Origin: Marinobacter litoralis
GTDB lineage: Bacteria > Pseudomonadota > Gammaproteobacteria > Pseudomonadales > Oleiphilaceae
Assembly (NCBI RefSeq): GCF_016427555.1
Contig: NZ_JAELVS010000003.1
Span: 212,550 to 276,549, forward strand
Direction of reading: 5' to 3'
Length of the DNA stretch: 64,000 bases
Under the pieces are notes generated by a model, which was not told the DNA's origin, ran no database searches, and worked only from the letters and a program-made list of their open reading frames with translations. Position 1 is the stretch's first letter, and every line of letters starts with the position of its first letter. Of this stretch, positions 1 to 8,008 are shown piece by piece. The translations under genes and the position numbers were made by a program.

Positions 1-76
1 TCGCTTCCCGGGCCCTCTTTAACTGTTGGCCAACAGGTTCCGCAGGCGTGTAGTTTTCCGGCTTTTCACTGACCAT
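1..76 (-). CDS. rodZ: Cytoskeleton protein RodZ, N-terminal fragment (runs off the window)
   Basis: The first 25 codons of a minus-strand gene are visible, starting at the ATG at 76. They include GQQLKRAREA, which matches the start of the helix-turn-helix domain of RodZ (pattern GxxLxxARE). RodZ is an inner-membrane protein that ties MreB to the cell-shape machinery. The start overlaps the end of pilW by 11 bases, suggesting translational coupling. The order pilW-rodZ downstream of rlmN is common in gammaproteobacteria. The call rests on a short peptide plus context; the remainder lies outside the window. Confidence 0.7.
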   Translation of the reverse strand, partial: MVSEKPENYTPAEPVGQQLKRAREA

Positions 77-869
77 TCGTAACCAGTACCTTATATTGTT
101 GGTATTCCTCTGACTCAGCGAATTCGTTTCTCAGCAAGAGAGCCAAACTGGCCTCTTGGTCACGATCCTTGAAATGTCGCGCAATTCGAATACCCGTATA
201 CAAACTCTCGGCAGAATGAACCAATCTGGGCGTGTTCTGAATCATCACCTGCAGGCGTGAGTAATAACGCGAAGCCGCCGAGTATTCGCCCTGCTCCACC
301 AATACCCGCGCTAAGGAGAGCAAGGTGCGCGCCTCGCCACGGGTCAATTCTACCGCCCGACGATAGGCCTGCTCGGCTTGTGCGAGCTCGCCCAGCCGCT
401 CCTGGGTCATGCCCAGATTGTAAAAAACACCGCCACGGTCTTTGTAGGCGGTATCTTCAGACGCCTTCGCGAACTGAGCCCTAGCCTCTCGGTATTCGCC
501 CTGGCTGTAAAGAAAGGCTCCGTAATACACCCGACCGCGGGTGTATTTGCCATCTGCAGAGACGGCATCTTTGAAGCTCTGCTCAGACAGCCGTTCATCC
601 CCTTCAGCGCTATAGACCAAACCCATGGTCGCGAGTGCGGGCGCATAATCGTCATCGATTTCAAAAGCGCGCTCAAGGTGATGGCGCGCACGCGTCAGAT
701 TTCCCTGCGCAATATACCGGGAAGCAAGTTTGACGTAATTCTCTAGTGCTTTTTCACGATCCGCTTCGCGGGTAAACCGGCTGTCTGTAGTGGTGACGCA
801 ACCCGAAACAAGCAATCCCAAAACCAGCAAGGAAAGAGTGGCCAGTTTTACGGCTGTGTTCTTAACCAT
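66..869 (-). CDS. pilW: Type IV pilus biogenesis/stability lipoprotein PilW (PilF), TPR protein
   Basis: This 267-residue protein begins with a lipoprotein signal peptide (lipobox LVSGC near residue 24). The rest consists of tetratricopeptide repeats, for example the stretches around residues 45-75, 78-110 and 145-180. PilW/PilF is the outer-membrane pilotin that helps the PilQ secretin assemble for type IV pili. It sits between rlmN and rodZ, the usual place for pilW in Pseudomonas relatives. Length is close to the family norm (about 250). Other pilus genes are not in the window. Confidence 0.9.
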   Translation of the reverse strand: MVKNTAVKLATLSLLVLGLLVSGCVTTTDSRFTREADREKALENYVKLASRYIAQGNLTRARHHLERAFEIDDDYAPALATMGLVYSAEGDERLSEQSFKDAVSADGKYTRGRVYYGAFLYSQGEYREARAQFAKASEDTAYKDRGGVFYNLGMTQERLGELAQAEQAYRRAVELTRGEARTLLSLARVLVEQGEYSAASRYYSRLQVMIQNTPRLVHSAESLYTGIRIARHFKDRDQEASLALLLRNEFAESEEYQQYKVLVTNGQ

Positions 870-908
870 CTACAAACACCTTCTGTTATGACTGACACCC
901 CGTTCAGA

Positions 909-2018
909 TCAGGGGTTAACTTGTTGCACGGCGATGTAACGTTGGCTGCGTTTAGTCCGGTCTTCAACACGACCAACCAGCTGCCCACAAGCCGCATCAA
1001 TATCATCACCGCGAGGTGTGCGAACCGTTGTCACGTACCCCGCTTCCGTCAACGCATTCTGGAACCGTCTTGTTGCGTTCATGCTCGGGCGTTCGAAATC
1101 ACTTTCCGGAAACGGATTGAATGGAATCAGGTTGATCTTGCACGGCAACCCTTTCAAAACAACCGCCAACTCTTTTGCATGCTCCAGCTTGTCGTTTACG
1201 CCTTGAATCACTGTGTATTCAATGGTCGCCTTCCGCTTATCCGGCAATCTGGAGAGATAACGGCGGGTAGCCGCCAACAACTCCGAAATTGGATACTTTT
1301 TATTCAGCGGAACCAACTGGTTACGCAGCTCATCATTAGGCGCATGCAGCGAGATGGCCAGTGAAACATCGGTAACCTCACCCAGACGATCCAACGCTGG
1401 AACCACCCCGGATGTACTCAGTGTGACCCGCCGCTTGGATATCCCGTAGGCGAGATCTTCCATCATGAGGTTCATGGCATCGACAACGTTGTCAAAATTG
1501 AGCAGTGGCTCACCCATGCCCATCATGACAACATTGGTGATCGGTCGGCTGCTTGGCTCGTAAGGCATGAATGCTTTGCGAGCGACCCAAACCTGACCGA
1601 TGATTTCAGCGGCAGTAAGATTGCGGTTAAATCCACGCTTACCGGTTGAACAGAAGGTGCAGTCAAGGCTGCATCCGATCTGTGAAGAAACACACAGTGT
1701 ACCTCGCTCACCATCGGGAATGAGAACGGTTTCAACATTGTTACCGTTGTCCATTCGCATGACCCATTTACGGGTACCGTCTTTGGAGGTTTCGTCGTAA
1801 ACCACCTCCGGCCCACGCACCTCAGCAATAACCTTGAGCTTCTCGCGCAAGGCAACGCTCATATTGGTCATTTGATCGAAGTCATCAACACCACGCTGAT
1901 GGATCCACTGCAAGACCTGCTGCGCACGAAATTTCTTTTCGCCCAGAGTCTCGAAGAAAGCCTCCAGCTTCGCTTTTGGCAGTCCGAGAAGATTGGTTTT
2001 TTCAGCAGGGGCAGTCAT
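909..2018 (-). CDS. rlmN: Dual-specificity 23S rRNA/tRNA adenine-C2 methyltransferase RlmN
   Basis: RlmN is a radical SAM enzyme that methylates C2 of A2503 in 23S rRNA and of A37 in certain tRNAs. The 369-residue protein shows the [4Fe-4S] motif CSLDCTFC and the [11 protein letters not shown]-binding segment. It also has the conserved C-terminal methyl-carrier cysteine in [10 protein letters not shown] and the partner cysteine in [14 protein letters not shown] at 2018 follows a GAGG-like ribosome site. The gene lies between ndk and pilW, a conserved order. A 12-bp stem hairpin separates it from ndk. Confidence 0.97.
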   Translation of the reverse strand: MTAPAEKTNLLGLPKAKLEAFFETLGEKKFRAQQVLQWIHQRGVDDFDQMTNMSVALREKLKVIAEVRGPEVVYDETSKDGTRKWVMRMDNGNNVETVLIPDGERGTLCVSSQIGCSLDCTFCSTGKRGFNRNLTAAEIIGQVWVARKAFMPYEPSSRPITNVVMMGMGEPLLNFDNVVDAMNLMMEDLAYGISKRRVTLSTSGVVPALDRLGEVTDVSLAISLHAPNDELRNQLVPLNKKYPISELLAATRRYLSRLPDKRKATIEYTVIQGVNDKLEHAKELAVVLKGLPCKINLIPFNPFPESDFERPSMNATRRFQNALTEAGYVTTVRTPRGDDIDAACGQLVGRVEDRTKRSQRYIAVQQVNP

Positions 2019-2043
2019 GGCATAACCTCGATCAGATAACCAA

Positions 2044-2071
2044 TTCAGGGGTGACGCCCGTCACCCCTGAA
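2044..2071 (-). other. Strong hairpin between ndk and rlmN
   Basis: Two perfect complementary 12-base arms (2044-2055 and 2060-2071) are separated by four bases. On the minus strand the hairpin follows the ndk stop codon and precedes rlmN. No run of T follows, so a classical intrinsic terminator is unlikely. It may stabilise the ndk mRNA 3' end, serve as a processing site, or lower rlmN expression. Confidence 0.5.
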
Positions 2072-2080
2072 CAAACAACT

Positions 2081-2509
2081 TTAGCCGCGCGGGCAGATTT
2101 CGTTGTCGTTAAAGAAGTATGCCACTTCGCGCTCCGCAGAAGCTGCAGAGTCGGAGCCGTGAACGGCGTTGGCATCGATAGATGAAGCGAAATCTGCACG
2201 GATGGTGCCGGCTTCGGCTTCTTTCGGGTTGGTAGCACCCATCAGGTCACGGTTCTTCAGGATAGCGCCTTCGCCTTCCAGAGCCTGAACAACAACGGGA
2301 CCAGAGGTCATGAACGCGACCAGGTCGTTGAAGAAAGGACGCTCTTTGTGCTCAGCGTAGAAACCTTCCGCTTGCTCCTGAGTCAGGTGCATCATCTTGG
2401 CAGCAACAATTTGCAGGCCAGCTTTCTCGAAACGGCTGTAGATTTCGCCGATTACGTTCTTGGCTACCGCGTCGGGCTTGATGATAGAGAGCGTGCGCTC
2501 GTTTGCCAT
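2081..2509 (-). CDS. ndk: Nucleoside diphosphate kinase
   Basis: Ndk transfers the gamma-phosphate of ATP to NDPs and dNDPs via a phosphohistidine. The 142-residue protein has the typical length and the active-site histidine in NAVHGSDS. The N-terminal [12 protein letters not shown] signature is also present. It lies directly after iscS on the same strand; in many relatives the rest of the isc cluster would stand here. A sigma-70-like promoter precedes it and overlaps the iscS stop, so it can be expressed alone. Confidence 0.97.
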   Translation of the reverse strand: MANERTLSIIKPDAVAKNVIGEIYSRFEKAGLQIVAAKMMHLTQEQAEGFYAEHKERPFFNDLVAFMTSGPVVVQALEGEGAILKNRDLMGATNPKEAEAGTIRADFASSIDANAVHGSDSAASAEREVAYFFNDNEICPRG

Positions 2510-2553
2510 GTCATTTCTCCAGTCTGGTTAGGGGGGTAAAAATCAGGGCGTAG

Positions 2554-2582
2554 ATTATACGCAGTCAATAGGCCACTGCCTA
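2554..2582 (-). promoter_or_regulatory. Predicted sigma-70 promoter of ndk
   Basis: On the minus strand TAGGCA (2577-2582) is followed after 17 bases by a perfect TATAAT (2554-2559), about 45 bases before the ndk start. The -35 matches the consensus at four of six positions and overlaps the iscS stop codon. It suggests that ndk begins its own transcription unit. Confidence 0.5.
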
Positions 2583-3728
2583 CCGCACCATGCGAAGTCG
2601 AGTAACCACATCAACAATTTGGCTGCTCGCGCATTCGATTTCTTCATTCGTTGTGTAACGGCCTAACGAAAACCTCAATGCCCGATGGGCAAGCTCGTCG
2701 CTCAAGCCAATTCCACGCAACACAAAAGACGGCTCAACCGAAGCAGAAGCACATGCAGAACCGGAAGACACTGCCATGTTCCGCAAACCAAGCATCAGGG
2801 ATTCTGCCTCAACACCCTCAAACGACAGATTCACAATGCCCGGCACTCGATGCTCTTCGCTGCCATTAAAATGCACGCCTTCCAAAGCGCTCACGCCCGA
2901 CATAAACCGCTGGCGCAGGTCTTCCAGCCGGGCCATTTCATCCTCAAGGCCTTGCCCTGCGATTTCAAACGCCTTACCCATGCCCACTATTTGATGAGTG
3001 GCAAGCGTGCCGGACCGCATATTCCGCTCGTGCCCGCCACCATGCATTTGCGCCTCTACACGAATATCGGGCGACCGGCGTACATACAATGCCCCGATGC
3101 CTTTTGGTCCATACACCTTATGAGCCGACAGGGACAGCAGATCCACATTCAGCCGAGTTACATCCACAGGAATTTTTCCCGCGGCCTGGGCGGCATCCAC
3201 ATGAAAACGAATGCCCCGCTCTCGCAACATCGCACCGATCGACGCGATATCCGTAATGCAACCAAGCTCGTTATTCACCAGCATCAGGCTGACGAGCACT
3301 GTATTTTCTTTTAACGCCTGCTCGACGGACTCGAGAGAAACTCGACCATCCCCTTCGGGCTCTAACCAGGTAACTTCTACACCCTGCTGCTCGAGCCACT
3401 TACAGGTATCAACCACCGCTTTGTGCTCGATGATCGACGTCACGATATGGGGCTTCTCGGCAATATCCACCGACCCTTTGATCGCCAGGTTATCCGACTC
3501 GGTTGCTCCCGATGTCCAAACGATTTCACGCGGATCCGCATGAATCAGGCTCGCTACCTGACGACGCGCATTCTCGACTGCTGCTTCCGCCTGCCAGCCG
3601 AACCCGTGGGATCGCGAGGCAGGATTTCCAAAGACACCATCCAGCGTGAGGTGCTTGGCCATTAAATCAGCGACAACGGGGTCAACCGGCGTGGTCGCCG
3701 CATAATCCAGATATACAGGCTTTTTCAT
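2580..3728 (-). CDS. iscS: Cysteine desulfurase IscS (C-terminally short form)
   Basis: IscS is a PLP enzyme that removes sulfur from cysteine for Fe-S clusters, tRNA thiolation and other uses. The PLP lysine ([10 protein letters not shown]) and the persulfide cysteine loop ([14 protein letters not shown]) are present, identifying the IscS group. The protein is 382 residues and stops after VTRLRMVR, whereas E. coli IscS (404) continues with a tail of about 23 residues known to contribute to IscU binding. No iscU, iscA, hscB, hscA or fdx follows; ndk is next. It is probably co-transcribed with iscR, 23 bases upstream. Confidence 0.93.
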   Translation of the reverse strand: MKKPVYLDYAATTPVDPVVADLMAKHLTLDGVFGNPASRSHGFGWQAEAAVENARRQVASLIHADPREIVWTSGATESDNLAIKGSVDIAEKPHIVTSIIEHKAVVDTCKWLEQQGVEVTWLEPEGDGRVSLESVEQALKENTVLVSLMLVNNELGCITDIASIGAMLRERGIRFHVDAAQAAGKIPVDVTRLNVDLLSLSAHKVYGPKGIGALYVRRSPDIRVEAQMHGGGHERNMRSGTLATHQIVGMGKAFEIAGQGLEDEMARLEDLRQRFMSGVSALEGVHFNGSEEHRVPGIVNLSFEGVEAESLMLGLRNMAVSSGSACASASVEPSFVLRGIGLSDELAHRALRFSLGRYTTNEEIECASSQIVDVVTRLRMVR

Positions 3729-3751
3729 AATTTAACGGGAGTACGTTGTTG

Positions 3752-4249
3752 TCAGGCCGGAGCCTGATCTGTCAGTTGGCGGGTATTAATAGTATCCGCA
3801 TCGGTTTCTGACTGTTTTCGATTTTGACGGTCAGCCACCAATTGAATTTCGCGCTTGCGCATCAAATCACCAAGACTGATATCACTCAGGAATTGATGAA
3901 TTTGATCGCTCAGGTCAGACCACAGGTGATGCGTCAGGCATTTTTCGCCGTTTTGACAATCGCCTTTATTGCCACAGCGCGTGGTGTCGAGCGATTCGCT
4001 GACAGCATCCACCACTTCAGCAACAAACACCTCATCCGCGTGCCGACTCAAACGGTACCCTCCTCCGGGCCCGCGAATGCTGACAACCAACTGGTGCCGA
4101 CGCAAACGTGAAAAGAGCTGTTCCAGGTAGGATAAAGAGATTTCCTGACGCGACGAAATGTCGGCCAGACTCACCGGCCTTTCACTGCCATGCAGCGCCA
4201 GATCCAGCATTGCTGTTACGGCATAGCGGCCTTTTGTGGTGAGCTTCAT
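3752..4249 (-). CDS. iscR: Fe-S cluster-sensing transcription regulator IscR (Rrf2 family)
   Basis: This 165-residue winged-helix regulator has the Rrf2 start [18 protein letters not shown]. Its cluster ligands are Cys92, Cys98, Cys104 and His107 (pattern CX5CX5CX2H), with the same spacing as E. coli IscR, so it can hold a [2Fe-2S] cluster. Holo-IscR represses isc genes and apo-IscR controls others. Its promoter contains a type 1 IscR-like site, implying autoregulation. Only iscS follows it in the operon. Confidence 0.95.
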   Translation of the reverse strand: MKLTTKGRYAVTAMLDLALHGSERPVSLADISSRQEISLSYLEQLFSRLRRHQLVVSIRGPGGGYRLSRHADEVFVAEVVDAVSESLDTTRCGNKGDCQNGEKCLTHHLWSDLSDQIHQFLSDISLGDLMRKREIQLVADRQNRKQSETDADTINTRQLTDQAPA

Positions 4250-4294
4250 ATTCTCTGCCCCGACGATGGGTTTGAATATTGGTTTTCACCGCTG

Positions 4295-4327
4295 AGTATG
4301 AATTGACCTACTAAAACAGTCAAGTAT
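4295..4327 (-). promoter_or_regulatory. iscR promoter with overlapping IscR type 1 site
   Basis: On the minus strand TTGACT (4318-4323) is separated by 17 bases from CATACT (4295-4300), a good sigma-70 promoter about 45 bases before iscR. The left half reads ATACTTGACT and continues GTTTTAGT, matching the first 18 positions of the published E. coli type 1 IscR consensus ATASYYGACTRWWWYAGT. The right half-site is poor. This supports IscR binding over the -35 region. Confidence 0.65.
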
Positions 4328-5113
4328 TCAGGCTTTGCCGTCACTGTCCGGTTCATCGCGCACACAATCAAAATCCTCTTCATCCAATTGCGGCAAATCC
4401 CCGTTCTGATATTCGCTGTTCACCTTGCGCAGTGCCTTGCACATAACTTCCAAGCGCTCGTCTACAGCGTGCATGTGATCAAGCAGAGCCCGCACGGAGC
4501 GAGCCACCGGGTCTGGCATCTCTTCGGTTACACCGTATGCATCGAACCCCATCCGTTCTTCCATCACCTTCCGGCGAGGATTTTCTTCCGCCTCAGCCTT
4601 ACGCTTAACAATAATGCGCCCCGGAATACCGACAACAGTTGCACCGGCGGGTACCGCCTTGGTGACAACCGAGTTAGAACCCACCTTGGCACCAGCACCC
4701 ACTTCAAATGGCCCGAGAATCTTTGCCCCGGCACCCACGACTACACCATCACCGATGGTCGGATGGCGCTTACCTTTATTCCAGCTGGTGCCGCCAAGCG
4801 TCACTCCCTGATAGAGCGTCACGTCGTCACCAATAACGGTGGTTTCGCCAATCACCACGCCCATGCCGTGGTCAATAAAAAACCGCCGCCCGATTGTTGC
4901 GCCGGGATGAATTTCGATGCCGGTAAACCAGCGGGTCAGCGTCGAGATAGTGCGCGCCAACCACTTCAGACCAAGCCCCCAGATCCAATGCGCCAACCGG
5001 TGCAACAACAATGCGTGCAAGCCCGGGTAATTGGTTAACACCTCAAAGGTATTTCGCGCCGCAGGGTCACGGTGAAAAACGCTGTTTACATCTTCCCTTA
5101 AACGTTCAAGCAT
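4328..5113 (-). CDS. cysE: Serine O-acetyltransferase
   Basis: CysE acetylates serine to O-acetylserine, the committed step of cysteine synthesis. The protein has the SAT N-terminal helical part ([21 protein letters not shown]) and a left-handed beta-helix with hexapeptide repeats around residues 65-170, including [11 protein letters not shown] and [13 protein letters not shown] chose the ATG at 5113 (261 residues) because AGGAG stands seven bases upstream and the family starts there. A longer reading frame to 5161 overlaps trmJ. The position next to iscR-iscS links cysteine supply to sulfur transfer. Confidence 0.93.
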   Translation of the reverse strand: MLERLREDVNSVFHRDPAARNTFEVLTNYPGLHALLLHRLAHWIWGLGLKWLARTISTLTRWFTGIEIHPGATIGRRFFIDHGMGVVIGETTVIGDDVTLYQGVTLGGTSWNKGKRHPTIGDGVVVGAGAKILGPFEVGAGAKVGSNSVVTKAVPAGATVVGIPGRIIVKRKAEAEENPRRKVMEERMGFDAYGVTEEMPDPVARSVRALLDHMHAVDERLEVMCKALRKVNSEYQNGDLPQLDEEDFDCVRDEPDSDGKA

Positions 5114-5117
5114 AACT

Positions 5118-5978
5118 CTACTCCTGACCTTTATCCTGGGAGCCCTCAGAGCGTTCGGCACTGTGCTCTTTACCTTTTTGCGGGCCGGCTGCCTTCTGGA
5201 TGGATGAAAGCACCCCGCGAAGGATATTCACTTCCATCTGATCCATGCGTGCCCTTTGGAACAGACGCCGCATGCGCGCAATCAGATGGCGCGGATTTTC
5301 TCGCCGATGGAAGTTCACATCCACTAGCGTTTGCTCGAAATGGCCGAAGAAACCTTCCACCTCGCCCGCCGTTGCCGGCGGCGAATCCCAACCCTCATCT
5401 CCCGGCGCAACCATCGGCTGAAGGTAGGGGCGAGACTCCCCGTCTTCAAGACTGTTCAGATGAAACATTCTCAGCTCATAAGCGATGACTTGCACTGCCA
5501 TCGCAAGATTCAACGAGCTGTAATCCGGATTGGAGGGGATATGAATGTGATAATGGCAGCGCTGCAATTCTTCATTGGAAAGGCCATGGTTCTCCCGGCC
5601 GAACACCAGTGCCACCTTGCCATTTTCCGCCTGTTGTACAGCGGTTGCCGCAGCATCAGGTGGCGGAATGACCGGCCAGGGCACCTTGCGCCCGCGAGCA
5701 CTGGTTCCCATCACCATGACGCAATCCGCAACCGCCTCATCCAGCGACGAAACCACATGCGCGCGATCCAGAACGTCGCTTGCACCGGCAGATCGGGCGT
5801 ACGACGTTTCATCCGGGAACGAGGCCGGGTTCACCAACCACAAATTGCCGAGCCCCATATTTTTCATGGCCCGCGCGACAGCTCCGATATTTCCGGAGTG
5901 GGATGTTTCTACCAGGACAATACGAATTTGATCATTGAACGAGTCATTACTTTCCGGCGAGCGCGCGGTTTCATGCAT
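5118..5978 (-). CDS. trmJ: tRNA (cytidine/uridine-2'-O-)-methyltransferase TrmJ
   Basis: TrmJ is a SPOUT-class enzyme that 2'-O-methylates position 32 of tRNAs. The 286-residue protein shows [37 protein letters not shown] and the knot segment [18 protein letters not shown] that binds SAM. The C-terminal helical extension is typical. It is divergent from suhB, as in E. coli and Pseudomonas, and its stop lies four bases before the cysE start, so the two are probably coupled. Confidence 0.95.
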   Translation of the reverse strand: MHETARSPESNDSFNDQIRIVLVETSHSGNIGAVARAMKNMGLGNLWLVNPASFPDETSYARSAGASDVLDRAHVVSSLDEAVADCVMVMGTSARGRKVPWPVIPPPDAAATAVQQAENGKVALVFGRENHGLSNEELQRCHYHIHIPSNPDYSSLNLAMAVQVIAYELRMFHLNSLEDGESRPYLQPMVAPGDEGWDSPPATAGEVEGFFGHFEQTLVDVNFHRRENPRHLIARMRRLFQRARMDQMEVNILRGVLSSIQKAAGPQKGKEHSAERSEGSQDKGQE

Positions 5979-6125
5979 GGTATCTGGGCCTGTTGCTCAT
6001 CAGTATTTTTAAAAAAGAGGCGAATCATACCAGAAACCCGAAAAAAACGGTTCTCAGAATATCCCGAAACCCTGTGGTATGCGTGCATTTGCTGAGGCAA
6101 AAAGCATACAAGCACAGCAAGTTTT

Positions 6126-6134
6126 TGCTATGAT
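6126..6134 (+). promoter_or_regulatory. Possible extended -10 promoter of suhB
   Basis: TGCTATGAT fits an extended -10 element (TGn followed by five of six TATAAT bases), 24 bases before the suhB start. No convincing -35 box is seen, as is common for extended -10 promoters. Confidence 0.3.
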
Positions 6135-6158
6135 GTCGGCCCTTCACACATTCGGATA

Positions 6159-6971
6159 ATGAACTCTCAGATGCAACCAGCAATTAAAATGGCCCTGCGC
6201 GTTGCCCGCCAGGGGTCTGACTACCTCAAAGCCCATTTCGAGCGTCAGGAACCCAACGGCAAAGACGAAGCCGACCGTTACCGACAGCTGGAACGGGTAG
6301 AGCAATCTATCTACGACAATTTCACGGAACAGCTGGCGAAAGCGTATAAAGACCACTCCATCGCACCGATGGGTGAAGCCGACGCCAATGGCAGCGAAAG
6401 AAGCTGGCACATATTTCCGATTCTTGGACGGGACAACTTCGTTCGCGGTATCCCCGAGTTCGCTCTCGCCCTGTCGCAGAAAAAGAACAACCGTACCGAG
6501 AATCTTCTGGTTGTTAACCCGATTACCGGCGAAGAATATTCGGCGAGCCGAGGGCACGGCGCTGCCTTGAATAGCCGCCGGGTTCGCGCTTCAGACGTGA
6601 AGATGCCCGCTAAATCCGCACTAGCCACCAACCTTCTCGACCAGAGCCGCCAGGGCGATGACCCAATGATCTGGGGCGAGATGGCAGCCACGCTGGCGCG
6701 TGATACAGCCATGTTCCGCACGTCTGGCTGCGTTGTGCTCGACATTGCTCGCGTTTCTGCAGGCCTGCTGGATGCCGCCGTCATTTTCCGGCCTTCCGCC
6801 GCCGATCTTGATCTGGGCGTCACCTTAGCGATGGAATCCGGGGCTTTGACCGGTGATTTTTCTGGCAACCCGTCAGCTGGTTCTGCAAAGCAGCTGATCG
6901 TCGCCAACCCAAAATTGTTCCGGGAAATTTTGAAAGTCATGAACCCGTTCCGCGGTCGCCTGCCTCGCTAA
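6159..6971 (+). CDS. suhB: SuhB-like inositol monophosphatase family protein, catalytic motif lost
   Basis: The position divergent from trmJ and the overall alignment (MQPAIKMALRVAR, SRGHGAALNSRRVRAS, C-terminal DFSGNP) identify SuhB. Active family members carry a W(I/V)IDPLDGTTNF motif; here the aligned segment is WHIFPILGRDNF (residues 83-94). Both metal-binding aspartates are thus replaced by Phe86 and Leu89, and the catalytic Thr by Arg91. The acidic GEE site is GEA, though Glu73 and Asp216 remain. The frame is intact, so this looks like a selected pseudoenzyme. E. coli SuhB has a non-enzymatic role in rRNA antitermination with Nus factors, which could be what is kept. The start may instead be the ATG at 6171. 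Confidence 0.85.
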   Translation: MNSQMQPAIKMALRVARQGSDYLKAHFERQEPNGKDEADRYRQLERVEQSIYDNFTEQLAKAYKDHSIAPMGEADANGSERSWHIFPILGRDNFVRGIPEFALALSQKKNNRTENLLVVNPITGEEYSASRGHGAALNSRRVRASDVKMPAKSALATNLLDQSRQGDDPMIWGEMAATLARDTAMFRTSGCVVLDIARVSAGLLDAAVIFRPSAADLDLGVTLAMESGALTGDFSGNPSAGSAKQLIVANPKLFREILKVMNPFRGRLPR

Positions 6972-6988
6972 CGATTCTACCGGACACA

Positions 6989-7025
6989 AAAAAACCGCCA
7001 TCATTTCTGATTGGCGGTTTTTTTA
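6989..7025. terminator. Bidirectional intrinsic terminator between suhB and secF
   Basis: AAACCGCCA pairs with TGGCGGTTT around an 11-base loop. A run of seven T follows on the plus strand and a run of T on the minus strand. It serves the convergent suhB and secF genes. Confidence 0.85.
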
Positions 7026-7054
7026 TGGGCCGGCTTACGCCGGCACCTAGCACA

Positions 7055-8008
7055 TCACATACGGTTCAACCATTCGGGCGGCTGCTCTTCTTCCGCTTCA
7101 TCTCCAGCACCCTCTTTCGCAGGCACCATAAGATCTTCACGGGTGACACCCATCACCATCAACATGTTTGCAGACACATAGATGGAGGAATAGGTACCCA
7201 CAACCACACCAATGATCAACGCCAAGGCAAAGTTGTTGATGGCTTCTCCACCCAGAAAATAAAGCGCTATCAAAACAACTAAAGTTGTGCCGGACGTATT
7301 GATCGTCCGAGAGATCGTCTCATGGATCGACTGGTTGATAACATCCCAGGGCTCCCCCACACGCAACTTTCGGAAGTTCTCACGAATACGGTCCGCAACA
7401 ACAATCGTGTCGTTAAGGGAGTAACCGATAACCGCCAGGATCGCGGCGAGCACGGTGAGGTCGAAAGTCCATTGAAACAGCGCAAACATCCCCAGAACGA
7501 TCAGTACGTCGTGCGCCAACGGAATCACCGAAGCGATGCCGAACTTAAACTGGAAGCGCATACCAACGTAAATCAACACCACCGCAAGTGCGATGAGAAG
7601 ACCCAGACCGCTGTCTTCTTTCAACTCTTCCCCGACCTGGGAGCCAACAAACTCTGAACTGACCAGCTCCAGATCTTCACCGGATTCAGACAGAGCAGCA
7701 GTCACCTCACGGGCCAACTCATCGTTGCCCGCTTCAGCCATCCGAATCAGCACCGTGGTATCTGCTCCGAAATTCTGAACCGAGAATTGTTCGTATCCTG
7801 CTTCAGTCAGCTGGTTTCGAACGGAGTCCAGGCTGGGCGCCTCAGCGTATTCGAACTCAACAGAGGTACCGCCCGTGAAGTCCATGCCCAGATTGAGACC
7901 ACGAACTCCCAGCAACACTATGGAACCTATAACCAACACCAGCGACAACACTGACGCGGCTTTTCGAAGCCCCATAAAATCAAACGGTTGTTTCTTCATA
8001 TCAGACAT
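7055..8008 (-). CDS. secF: Protein translocase subunit SecF
   Basis: SecF is an RND-type membrane protein that with SecD and YajC uses the proton gradient to help pull preproteins across the inner membrane. The 317-residue protein has six predicted membrane segments, the periplasmic domain after GMDFTGGTSVEFEY and the conserved AVIGYSLNDTIVVADRIREN. Its ATG at 8008 overlaps the secD stop by eight bases, indicating coupled translation. It is the last gene before the terminator at 6989-7025. Confidence 0.97.
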   Translation of the reverse strand: MSDMKKQPFDFMGLRKAASVLSLVLVIGSIVLLGVRGLNLGMDFTGGTSVEFEYAEAPSLDSVRNQLTEAGYEQFSVQNFGADTTVLIRMAEAGNDELAREVTAALSESGEDLELVSSEFVGSQVGEELKEDSGLGLLIALAVVLIYVGMRFQFKFGIASVIPLAHDVLIVLGMFALFQWTFDLTVLAAILAVIGYSLNDTIVVADRIRENFRKLRVGEPWDVINQSIHETISRTINTSGTTLVVLIALYFLGGEAINNFALALIIGVVVGTYSSIYVSANMLMVMGVTREDLMVPAKEGAGDEAEEEQPPEWLNRM

